Positions 27,001 through 39,000 of a stretch of DNA of 64,000 nucleotides are shown here, piece by piece. The translations under genes and the position numbers were made by a program. Each line of letters opens with the position of its first letter. The first letter of the stretch is position 1. The notes beneath the pieces are model-generated. The model was given only the letters and a program-made list of their open reading frames with translations, made no database searches and had not been told where the DNA came from. The DNA lies in contig NC_135000.1 in assembly GCF_051020985.1 (NCBI RefSeq), positions 25,140,784 through 25,204,783 on the forward strand. Direction: 5' to 3'. Source of the stretch: Nomia melanderi (taxonomy: Eukaryota > Arthropoda > Insecta > Hymenoptera > Halictidae).

Positions 27001-30000
27001 AGGTGAAATGAGTGTTTTTACGGGGACTTTAATTACGAAAATGGTAGGTTCCCTCATAGGCAAGATCCGCGCGGAGAAGTTATTGTCCTCCTGCAGGAAG
27101 CTTCTACGAAAATAATTGTCTTCTGCAATTATGCTGTGCACGTTATTTGCAATGTTCTCCTCGGAGGAAGTTGTATGGAATTAACTTATGTCTCCATCCA
27201 CATGGAACACAATTAATCGAACCTACAAAAACGTTAATTAAGGATCACATACATCTAATTTCTCAATTGAAAGGAACGAGGTATTCTCGTAACATTAGAA
27301 ACTTCATTTCTGTTTAATAACGCTACAATCTATTCGTAATGTACATCCTTAAATATGAATTTCAGAATGAAATTAATCAAATCTAATTTTCAATCTCCGC
27401 ATCTTATACACGTTTAAAATAATCTTCATTTGAAATTCACACTCTACTTAATCCTCTATTAGAATTTTTATAAAATCAGACCGTTCATTTATTCGCACGG
27501 CGAAAGATAATATCTTCCGTCGAACAGGGTCGTAGCCCCAGAAAATCAATCCGACGAGACTCGCGATCAATGTTATCTCCCAATCTACTCCCGCGTCTGA
27601 AATATTCGAAGTCGAATAGCCAATTGAGTGCCATTCGACGTCGCACTGAAAATAATCCCGCCGAACGTGCAACGCCGCGGCCGATCGCCCCGTTAGCGCG
27701 AACAGCTCCGAACACGCTGGCAAATATTATCGCATCTATTATTAGTCGATCGTGTTCGCTAGCCGAACGAGATTCCACTAAAAACACGGTTGCACGTGCA
27801 CGCCATTTCCGGCCCCGCGGAACGTAAACACAGAGTAGTTTCCTGCGATCGACTCCCTTTTGTCTTGTTGCACATTAAAATTCCACCGCGGGACGCCTCG
27901 CGGCGTTATGCTACATCGACTCGAGAATTTTAATCTCCGTCGCTCTCTCGCGGACGCGTCGCATTACTCCTGAGAGTCCCTCTTCAAAGTAGATTAAATC
28001 ACTCGGACTATTATACCGCGATCTCCGCGTCATCTCGAGACAAACGATGCATTCACATATTTATTTACCAATTTAGACGTATTATTATCTTCGCACGTAG
28101 TATAACACATTCCTTGAACTCCTCCGGAGGAAAATTCAGTTCGACGTTGTTACTATGGAAAATAAACAATATAGTAATTCATATTTATTGAACACTCAAT
28201 TCGGGATAACATCAATTCTACAATCTACAATTCTACTATTCTACATTGAACTGAACTTGTTCATGCTTTAATTCTTGCACAATGTCTTTCACAGAGATAT
28301 TTCATTATTCAGAATTCATTAGAAAAAGAAACAAGTTCTACATTTATTATACGTTTACTACAAAGCATTACAATTAATGGAAAAATAATATTCAATTCAT
28401 AGTTGAGAGAATTAAGTGACATATTTGTTAAATTCTATTGCAAAGGGATTAATGATACCTTCTGTTACCTAGAATTTTAATATTCTCGATATCAGTCTCG
28501 ATACCTATTTTCAGAACCGAACTCGCGAAACTTTCTCCCTAAGTGAACACGCAGCGTAACATTCACTCCTATCGAGCTTTTTGCACGGCGAACAGTTCCC
28601 CGGCGCCGGTGCATCCGCGTTGCATCCGTCCCTTGTTAAACACGAAAAACGTCGTAAACGAGGATCGACGTCCAAGTCGTCCGAGAATTACTGGGATTCC
28701 GTGCTTCTTACTCGCGTGCATCTCCCGGGAATTCCTAACATCCCTCTGACACAAAGTGTGTCTCGAATGGTAGCCGAGCCATGTCTGCCGGTGAAGATTC
28801 TTCGGCTGTTTAGTCGCGTTCCCCGCGAACTTGCTCCAGTTTTTCCCCCCCCGAGCGAAATTTCGTCGTCATAATCGCCGGTCTGTGTATAGTTATCGGC
28901 GTGGCTGTTGCCCGTGTATTTGTTATCGGCGTGACTTCGGTCTGCGCACTTTTATCGGTGTGATTTCCGTCTGCGTTAAAAATAGCTCGACCCTCGCTTC
29001 GCACTTCGAGCTGCTTGTTTCGATCCTTGAATGGCGTGAACGTGAATTGCGCACGTCGTTCGAGTCGATTGAACGCTGTCTTCGAGTTACGAGGAAAATT
29101 AATAATAGTAATCACGCGTTTATTATACGAATCTTCATTCGAAGATCCCGTTTATCCGCATAGAAGAGGAAGCTACCCGGAGGATCGAGGAAAACGTTGG
29201 AGCGCGAATGATAGCGTTGAAACTGAAATTGCCGTTTAAAAATTAGCGCAGGTTATAATATAGAGCCGATCGGGCATTCGTATCGGTGCATATTTTATGC
29301 GGAGCATAATGCATATCATATAAACTATGATAAATGCATAGCTACACGCGGTTCGGTATTACCAAGTGCCTTTACGGTATATCTATTTTAAAATGCTAAA
29401 TAACGCAATATACCTGTGGCAGTTAATCACTGCTGCGTAAGTGGTCGCGGCGTGTACGGATAAGCTCGGGACTGGTCTTAGAAAGCCGTCCGCGGTACGT
29501 ACACGCCTCGGGTGAATTAAAAAATTGATACCGAACGATTTGCATTACTCGGTAACTGATGGAAATTGCATGCACGTACTCGGCCGTCTTGATAAAGGAG
29601 AGTTACGATGGATATCGGTTCGGATTCGACGATATCTGGAAAGTCTATCAATGAACTGGAAACTTCTGAGCCGAAGCTCGATGCAGCGTTCGTCTCGTTA
29701 AATTTTTCTGTACGTTATAGGCCTTCGACAAAGGCCTTTGACTAAAATAAATTTCATTTAATGCCCGCGGCACGGTCGTTCTGGGAAACACTGGAAGAAA
29801 AAGGAAACGTGCCCGCTGAAACTTTCGCGTGTAAGTCTTTCAGAGAAAATTCTCCCAACATTCCATTAGAACTACAGTTGCTTTCAGGTTGAAAATACAA
29901 TTTCAGTCGAAATGCACACTCGGGCATTCCGATTTCGACCCCGACGGAGCTGACTGCAATGCAGAAGTAGCGAATTATCGAAATCAACCTTCGTTCTAAT

Positions 30001-33000
30001 CGTTTTTCAATTGAAATTTCACTTATTCCACACATACGCACACGTGTCGCATATAAAATATTCTATTTCCATCGTTCCATATTCTTTTTCAAATAAAACC
30101 CGCCGAACTCTGTCATGACTACCGCGAAGCGTTCAATGTTTCAAAAAGGATTTCGCACTCGACGCATTGGAACGGTAACGACTGTATAAAACCGAAGCCC
30201 GATACTGTCAAACGGAAAGCAAATCTCATCAGAGATTTATCGTCAAGATCCACAGAAGCATTATACGCGGTGATGTTTGATGAATGGTCCCGTTGCAACC
30301 AGTCGCCCCGTATCCGGTCATCTACATAATGTCAGATCGCGGTGGCGGATAATTCTTTTGTGTGTGCGAGCGAGAGACGGGGCTGGCATAACCGAAAATC
30401 GACGTAACTCGGCTACCGTGGACTGACCGACGAGTCGTCAGCGTCGCGTGCGGCCAAGGTCGCGCCCCGGCCACCCCTTGTATTTCACTCAGCTGCCAGC
30501 TTTGTGTTTCTTGTTTCTCCGCGCGTGGTTCCTCTGTCCGGTCCTTGGTGAACCTTCAGCTCGGTGCTGGTACAAGGTGCTCTGAAAAATTCGTGTCAAA
30601 TTTAGAGACAGTGTACTACTTATCGGGACAAGCAGAAAAGATCTTAACGATAGATTTACGGACGTTGTACGCTTTATTCTATTGTTCCTAGAAAGCTACG
30701 TGTTCGCTTGTATAGATCGCGAAAATTATAGCTTCCAAACCAGAGTAGTACAATGCGTATTCTCGCAATTGCACGAATCGAAATCAGCTTGGACTGTTTC
30801 TATGTTTATAAAACTCGATATCCGTCAAATTGACGGGTTCCGTAAATCTAGTGTTAATAAACATGAGTAGACCATCGGGTTTAGACTCATAAGGTGTCTG
30901 TGTCAGTAAGATGTTTTTCTTCAGAGTATATGTTCGTTTTAATACGCATTCTCGAACTTTCTTTTATAGAGACACGTTGGCGTTGAAGATTTTCGTTAGC
31001 AAAGATAGTGTTAAAGTTACTGACCTTTCTTCTAATTAGTTGAAATAATATATAGTACACCGTTCTGAGGGACTTTGTGTCGTAAGAATATAATAATCTC
31101 TAAACCAATACCTTTTGAGTCTTGAGTCTTGAGATACTTAAAACTTATCACTATTTTAAACATCCTGTATAATATAATAAACATCCACTAATCCCTATTT
31201 CCATTGAAAATTTGATTAAGGAATCTCAAGTCAATAAACTGTCAATAACTGCTGGTACATACTACGTTCACGCTATCAAGTATCTAAGATCATTTACTTC
31301 TTCATATCACCAAAGTGATAGCACACTTTTTGAAGCCCAATTTTTCCATCATTCACAAGTGATCGTAAATCCCATCCCTTACTGTCAATAATTATTAGTA
31401 CATATTATGTCCACACTATCAAGTATCTAAGATCATTTACTATTTCGTATGACCAAAATTATAGCACACTTTTTGAAGCCCAATTTTTCCTTCATCCACA
31501 AGTGATCATAAATCCCATCCTTTACTGTCAATAATTATTAGTACATATTATGTCCACGCTATCAAATATCTAAGATCATTTACTATTTCATATCACCAAA
31601 ATTATAGCACACTTTTTGAAGCCCAATTTTTCCTTCATCCACAAGTGATCATAAATCCCATCCTTTACCATCAATAATTATTAGTACATATTATGTCCAC
31701 GCTATTAAATATCTAAGATCATTTACTATTTCGTATGACCAAAATGATAGCACACTTTTTGAAGCCCAATTTTCCTTCATCCACAAGTGATCGTAAATCC
31801 CGGCCTTTCCTTCATTTTACAGCAATTTGCGGTTGGGACCGGGATTTTTCGGATGGGCGGATCGCGGTCCCGCGTGGGGAACGATTGAAGGGTTGCGTGA
31901 CGGCGCGGCCCGGCCGGCCAGGATGAACTAGCCCTTCGTGTTTGGCCCACTTTTCCCGCGACATTGACGTCAAACCCGCCGTTTATAAAACCATTTACTC
32001 GCCGGTGCCTTTATTTGTCCACGCTCGCAGCCGATCGCGTTATTCCGCCGCTCTTTTATATCGCCCGGGAGTTCCCGTTGTTGGTTCGTTTTCAACGCGG
32101 CCGCGGAGTTTAACGCCGGATTTTCATCGATTCAATCCGAGGACACCGGCCGCGCTTTCATTCGATCCCGAGTGAAACGTTTTTTTTCCCCGTTGTCGAC
32201 TATGCGCGCAACTTTTCGAAGGGAATCAGGTGATTTATGGGGTGCTTTGGAACTCGGGGTGCAACCGGGATTTAAAACAGGGTATGAAACGTGTTTTCGA
32301 TATTTCTTTGTTACCTCAAATGGCGAATCGGAATGGGTATAAGTAATAAAAGTTGAATTACTGTGAATCGCATGTCGTTTTTTAAGAGGAAATGACACTC
32401 GAAGCTTCTGTGCAGTTATTAACAGTTATAGACATGCTGCAGAATTTTTGAGAGAATTAGGTAATATAAAGGGTGTCGTAATTGCTTGCAAACAGGAAGG
32501 TGATTCTGTTTTATTATAGAGATTGAATGAATTAAAATATTCGTATATTATCAGTTGTTTAACCCCTTGGCGTATTTACTTTGCCTACTGAGCTCCTGTA
32601 ACATTTTACCATCAACGATTTGGAAGAAACGCAACGAAATTCTCCATTGTACTTTAACTAGAAATTTTATTTGAAAATAATACAACGACAACAGCGAAAT
32701 AATTTTTTCCTTTGAGCTACTGACGAATGAACGACGTTTTTGTTAAATCCATCCAGAAATCTTCATCACGAGTCTCACTCGTCATTGTACGGCAAGGGGT
32801 TAAAAACTTCCTCCTTCGTTCTTATCGATTCCCATCGAAGCACACAGTGTGACACACGTAAATCGCGAGTACGACCTAATTTCTTACGCAAACGAGTCAA
32901 GAACGCCGGTATAAACGCGGAATGAGTAGTAATAAATGAAAAAAGCCAGACTGAATGGGACAAAGAGATTGCATGCGGCGAAACCGCTCATTATTGGCCA

Positions 33001-36000
33001 TCATAATTAAGGACAACCTAAGGTTAACTTAAGGTGAACACAATACGTAACACATTTCACCAACGCGGATAAAGTGTTTCCGAGAGATAACCATTTCAGA
33101 AGAGATCCACGCGGTTCCAGCTTAAATTGTAAATCGCCGAAGCTCTCGGGCGATCGTTTACCGTCTGCTTCTCGCTAATAAATCGACGCGGCGTTTCGAC
33201 TATTAGCGACAACCGTACCGAAACGGAGTGACGGCGTGACGATCACACAGTGATAAGAACGCCACGGTATCCGCAACGCGACGCGGGGGCGTTAAGAGTC
33301 CCGTGTATATTCGTAATTAACCACCGATCAAGCGAAATGAATTTTAATGCGTGCAGCGTTGTCGTTTCCCTCCCTTTGCGCCGAGAAAGGACTGCGAACA
33401 CTTCCAAGAACAATTGTACTTTACATCAACCCCGTAAACCCTTAATTTTTACAGAAACTGTGTTGCATTTCGAAACGCGTCTAAATCGGATTCGTCCTTT
33501 CACATTTTACTCTGTGCCAGGTAGAAAAGGTAATTGCTACTGTTTCCGAGAAGCTTTAATAAATTTTCCATTCATTAATACCGTTACCACGTGTTGCACT
33601 TTCGTAGAACGCTTATGAATTTCTCTCGTTGCGATCGATCCTCGAAGCTTCAATTTCCAGCCGTTTCTAAATAAAGAAAGCGACGTCGAAATATTTTAGC
33701 ACGACGGTCGTCGATTACTCGAATTTGCAATGCGATTAGATTGTAGCCCTCGTTCGTGTCGATTCGCACCGCAATTAGCCGGAGTAGTTTAAAATCAAGT
33801 TGGTCATGTGGAAGTCCGTTAAATTTTTTCCCCTGGACACGGCGCGGTGGAACGACACCTGCGCCTCGCACTTATTTTCTCGCGACGAACAACGCCGCTA
33901 TAAAGACACGGTTGCGTAAAGATAATAAAGGAACTGGGCAATTAAAGGGAGCATCGAGAAAGTGGCCTGTTTCACAATCTAAGGCCGGCGTTTACGTTTT
34001 ATCCGCTGTCGAATCTGTATTTAATTGCCGCTTTAATTACTTTATCCGAGCTGTTCTAATTCGACTGTCCAGGTTCAGGAAACAATTACTGGTGAAAGCG
34101 CACCTCTTCGAAATTGTTGTAACCTGTATCGAAACTTCCGGATCTAGGAAGTATATTAAAGAACTCGCTTCTCCGGTGATCTAGGACAAAGACATTCTCC
34201 GTTTTCTATTTAATTATAGCATTGCAATCAGGAGAATCAAATTTGAAATTTACGTAGTTCCATTAGAATTGCCCTCGCGTCGTGAACATTAACACGTTGA
34301 CTGCCAAATAGACACTCACCGAAACTCTCATACAAGCGGAACAGTTCTCTTAATAGAACGGAAACCAAAAAGTCAAGATTCTTCGTAACAATTGCACTAC
34401 TGTCACTTCTATATTCATTACAACAAAATTCGGTTCCCTCGATACGCCACCGAGAAAATTCATTGTTAAGTCGATGTATAAAACGCTGTCACCCGAATTC
34501 GATAGCAAAGTGTTAAGCTTCTTGTCATCGACACAAATTCATCAATCGCTGTTTTAAACATTTCGCAATGATAATTATCACGGATACACGAGTCTCGATC
34601 GTTTTCAGATTATCTAAAATATGAGGAACGAAGACTTCTCGGTGAAGTGAGAGTAACGATGACATAATCAGCCAGCTAAACGTTACTTCTGCATTACGGT
34701 GGCTAATGGCGGCCGCTTTCCGCGCCGCGAGAACTCTTAACTGCATGATTTTGGCGAATCCGTGCCATAATCACCGCGAAAATTGTACTGTTCCCACAAT
34801 GCACCAACTTTTCGACACGCCGCGCGGCAACTTTTAATGGTTTTGTTTAACACGCTTCGAGGCGACGGCCCGGCAACTATGTGCATGCGTGGAGCTCGCT
34901 AATACGTCACTAAATAGCCCTCGATACCGTCGTCGGGCTTAACGCCCCGCGTACCATCTGTAATTACCGGTTTCCACTAACGATCTCGAGATTAGAGCGA
35001 CGAAATTGAAAAAAATTTTCTTCGAAGAATTCGCGAATTTTATCGCTGACTGTTTCTATTTCTGCCGTTCGCGAGTCGCTTCGATCTAAACAACCGGTGT
35101 TTCGGTGCCGACGAAGTTCTATTACACTCGAAGAACTTTTCAACTTCTCGCCGAAGAATAAATGACACGTCCGACGGTAATAATCGTAATTGTGCCTATT
35201 ATGGAATATATAACGTAAGAACAGGGCGAACGAGAGGCGTATCATTATTGCATTATCGCGGCGAGTTCCTCATTTAAATTAAGATGTTTCATAGTTCTTT
35301 GTTGCTTCGAAAATGCAGCGTGTTATGATGGAGATGGATGGTAATACTAAACGCGGGTCGTTAAATTTTCAACGGAACGATTATTAAACCCCACGCGTTT
35401 CTCGGCGGCTCTCGAGTATCAAGTAAAATCGGCGACGCGAATTGACTTAATGAAAAATTTCCATCGCACCACGTGATTCAGCGCGATATATCAGCGCACG
35501 CAGGACACCGTTACACCACATTTCGCATAATTCTCTCACCGCATAATAATATGCGGTGACGTCATTGGCCCTACGACGGAGTTACGGGCCGCTGTTATCA
35601 TCGGGCCGCCGTTTACGACGACGGGCAGCATTGTCGAAACGTCGTTGCCGTTGATCGTAAAGGAATATGGTTCTTTAAGACAACCCTAACTTCCGCCGCT
35701 TTCCGTGAAACTATAAAATCAACGGCCAAGGGAAGATGCTATCCCCGGGATGCGTCTTATTCGTAGAGAACAGTTAACGTCTCGGAATTAACAGCTGCGT
35801 GAGGATTAACGTTTCTCGGGAAATCCACTGTACCTTTGAGTTATTCGAGCATCAAAGAATAATTGTCAGAATTCTTCCGTCGAGATCTCGGATACCCTAG
35901 GTATTTCTAGTTTCCGTAAATTGGTTCATCAAAATTTATATCCCATTTGGATTTCTAACCCTTAGCACTCGGAAGTTTCTCGCTAGAAATATTTTAACAT

Positions 36001-39000
36001 TTTCCGACGAAGTAGAAACGATATTTTGTGAAACTAACTCGATGAGAAATCGAGTGCAGAGTTAATACTGTAGTTTCATGCTACATTTCAATTAGTTTAT
36101 AAAAATCGGATAATACTCTACCTTCGAGTTAGCAAATTACAAGCAATCAACGAACTTCTTCCATCGCGATTTTCGATATTTTATTCCAACCTGCGCGAGT
36201 TACTTCGTGAAAATCGTATTCGCGAAGGTGCGAACGAACAGGGTTTATATTAATTATATTTCGCTTAAGGTTGCAAGCAGTTTCGGAACTATTTAAAAGT
36301 CACGAAGCAACAGAGGAGCCTTGAACGATAGTAAGTTTACAGGCAGACTGTGCGTGTACGTGGCGGCCGGTGGCAAAGGGCGGAAGATCCCGGGGCTTTG
36401 TTATTTTATAATAATTTCAAACACGCGCGTTGAAGGAACAACTCCGACACCTATTTATCGCACGAGCGTTCCGCGAAGGATAACCGGCTGAAATGGCCGC
36501 GAGCTAGCGCGAAGTGAACGCAATTAAAAGTTTCCGCCAATGGAACGCCGGTTACGGATCCGAGTCGCTGAATTCTCCGCCGAAGTTCCTCGGCTCCGTC
36601 GTTCGGGTATCAACGGGCTTTATTGTTTCATCGAATCCGAAGATTGAGCAACGGCTCGCTCGCTCGGCCGACTTCCAGCTGGAAGTTCGATTGTTTCGTG
36701 CCGAACGGTGGAACGGTCGCGTAATTCGATTCCCGAATTTTCGCGCGAAACAAGTTTTTCAGCTCGACTCGAGACTCGAACGCTTCCGTCGACGTTCGGA
36801 AACCCCGAGTGATCGAGTGGAATTCTAACGAGAGAAAATTGCGCGCCGCATAAAGCTCGCAGCATACGTAATGCTCCGACGACGTATCGATTTGATAAAT
36901 ATTCACGGCATTAATGGACGCCGAAATAAAAAAGCCCAAGGGCAACATGTAAATCGTAAGGGAGGCGGGCGCTCCTTAATTGAGGGAAACGAAATATTAC
37001 ACGGAGACGGTGGCGAAGATTTATATTACGACGCAGTCGACAGTAACGTAATCTCGTACAATTGCTACCTGCCATTTCGCGTAGCTACTATTAACTTCCC
37101 TATCTATCAAGCATCATTTCCCAACGATTCAAGGAAGAAAATGAAATACTTAATTTTCCAATATTCAAATTGAATCGCCATACTTCGATGCAACGATTCT
37201 CCATCGAAAACCATTCTAGCCTAGAATCATTCATCCTCCATACGCACAACAGGCGTACAACCGTTTCCCGCATAATTGCCTCGCGTAAATCGAATGAACG
37301 CGAAAACAGGAGAATTTCCATCGTGGAAGGAGGGGGTAGGTGAGGTCCAACGAGCCGCCTTGAAAAAGCGCCGGTGTTAAGGTAAAGAACTTCAGGCCGT
37401 ATCGATTTCGCGGTCAACCGAAGGAAGCCGGCCCAGCGTTCTTAGGTGTATGCAGGCCGGCCGAAGGAGAAAATCTTTGCGTGACCGGTCGCTCGGCCGA
37501 CCACCCTCTTCGCTTCGCCGCCCTACGTCCAGCCCGAGGTCCGGCCAACCCCCGTGGACTGCGGCACCTGCAATCTTCGTGCGACACGAGCGGAGCCGCG
37601 ATCCTCGCTGGCCGCCCTTCTAACAGTACGATTTCTTCTCGTCCACGTACACCTGGGATCGATCAGTTCCTCGGCGATCATCGCGTTTCCGTTGCGCGCT
37701 GCGTCTTCCTCTCGCCTCGATCGGCCGCGGGACCAACGGCGGGACCAAGAGGTAAGAGGTTGACGGTCGGAGCTTATCGTTCGGCTTTATCAATTATCCG
37801 AAGACACTCGGAAGGAAGGAAGGGTTAGGTTCGTGACCCACACGGGCAACAGGCCGACACACGTGGGAATTTGGTGCACGTTGCTCCTCCGAGCTGGATC
37901 GATAGCGCGGATTCTACGCGACATTTCTCTCTCTCTCGCGGCGTCGACATTTTGCGCTCGGGTTCGGCCACGGGAGGGGTCGAAGGCGAGGGGGTCCGGG
38001 ATTTATGCGGCGGCGACGAGGGAATCGATGCGATTCAATTGGTACCGCGATCACCGTGACGGGTCGCGATTTAGATAACGGTGATTGGTTGCGCGGACGG
38101 GCCTCGGTGATTAATTATCGGTACCCGCGTGTCGGACCTTGGGATCCGCGCCTTTGACGGACACCCAATTTCCTAGATTGCTGAGTTGTCTTTTAATATT
38201 GTTGAAAGTGCTGGCGATCTTTCGGCCCGGTTCCGGCGAACGTCGCTTCGGCTCGGTTCGTGCGTCTACGATGACTATCGGGGATGTCTTCCTAACGCTT
38301 CGGGATTCGCCGGGAGAAGTTTGGGATTTTGTCGGAATATACGGGGATATTGTATATTCGCGTTGATGAATCGGGAATTGGATAAACGAGTTTGAATTGC
38401 TATCGGGAATAGAATTAAGGCAGCAATGTTGCGAGAATGCTACCGGCCGCGAAACTCCCAGCTAGCTCGCACGAACGTTGTGGAGTATCGTGAAATGGGC
38501 TACAAGAAAATTAAGTGTTTTATCGCGCGGGTTGCAGGCGCGCCGCACAAAACTGCAGTTTTCCAGGTAAAGTGAAATGAACCGGGTAAACTGCGATGTT
38601 TGAATACCTAACTACTGACTCAGTGGAAAGTACACAGAATCACACAATTGCTGTCACGGCTGTTTTCGTACGGTATTTTATGGCAACGATTAACATTAAC
38701 TTCGCCTTTCGCCGACGAGGAATAATTCGTTCGCTTTAATTAACTTGTATCTCTTTGACGCTGTAATTCTAGTGCATAAGAATTTATTTCAATACTTCCG
38801 AATATCTCATATGAAAATTAATAACTAAACCGCGATTATAAAATTGAAAGCATTTTTGAAAGCACACGATACGATTGAATCCATAAAATATCCACAATGC
38901 AGTGCTTTCTACGATATTTCTTACAGAAATACCATTATCTACTCTAACACTATTTTCTTAATTACATAATCAAACATTCGAATTTGCACAGAGATCCGCA

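Noticed and set aside
37533..37750. Possible extra stum exon with acceptor gtccag at 37532 and donor gag|gtaaga at 37751, containing PVDCGTCNLRATR
   Set aside because: In the phase needed to join exon 2 it meets a stop before any usable donor, and the attractive peptide is in a different frame. It could only be an alternative first exon, for which I see no support.
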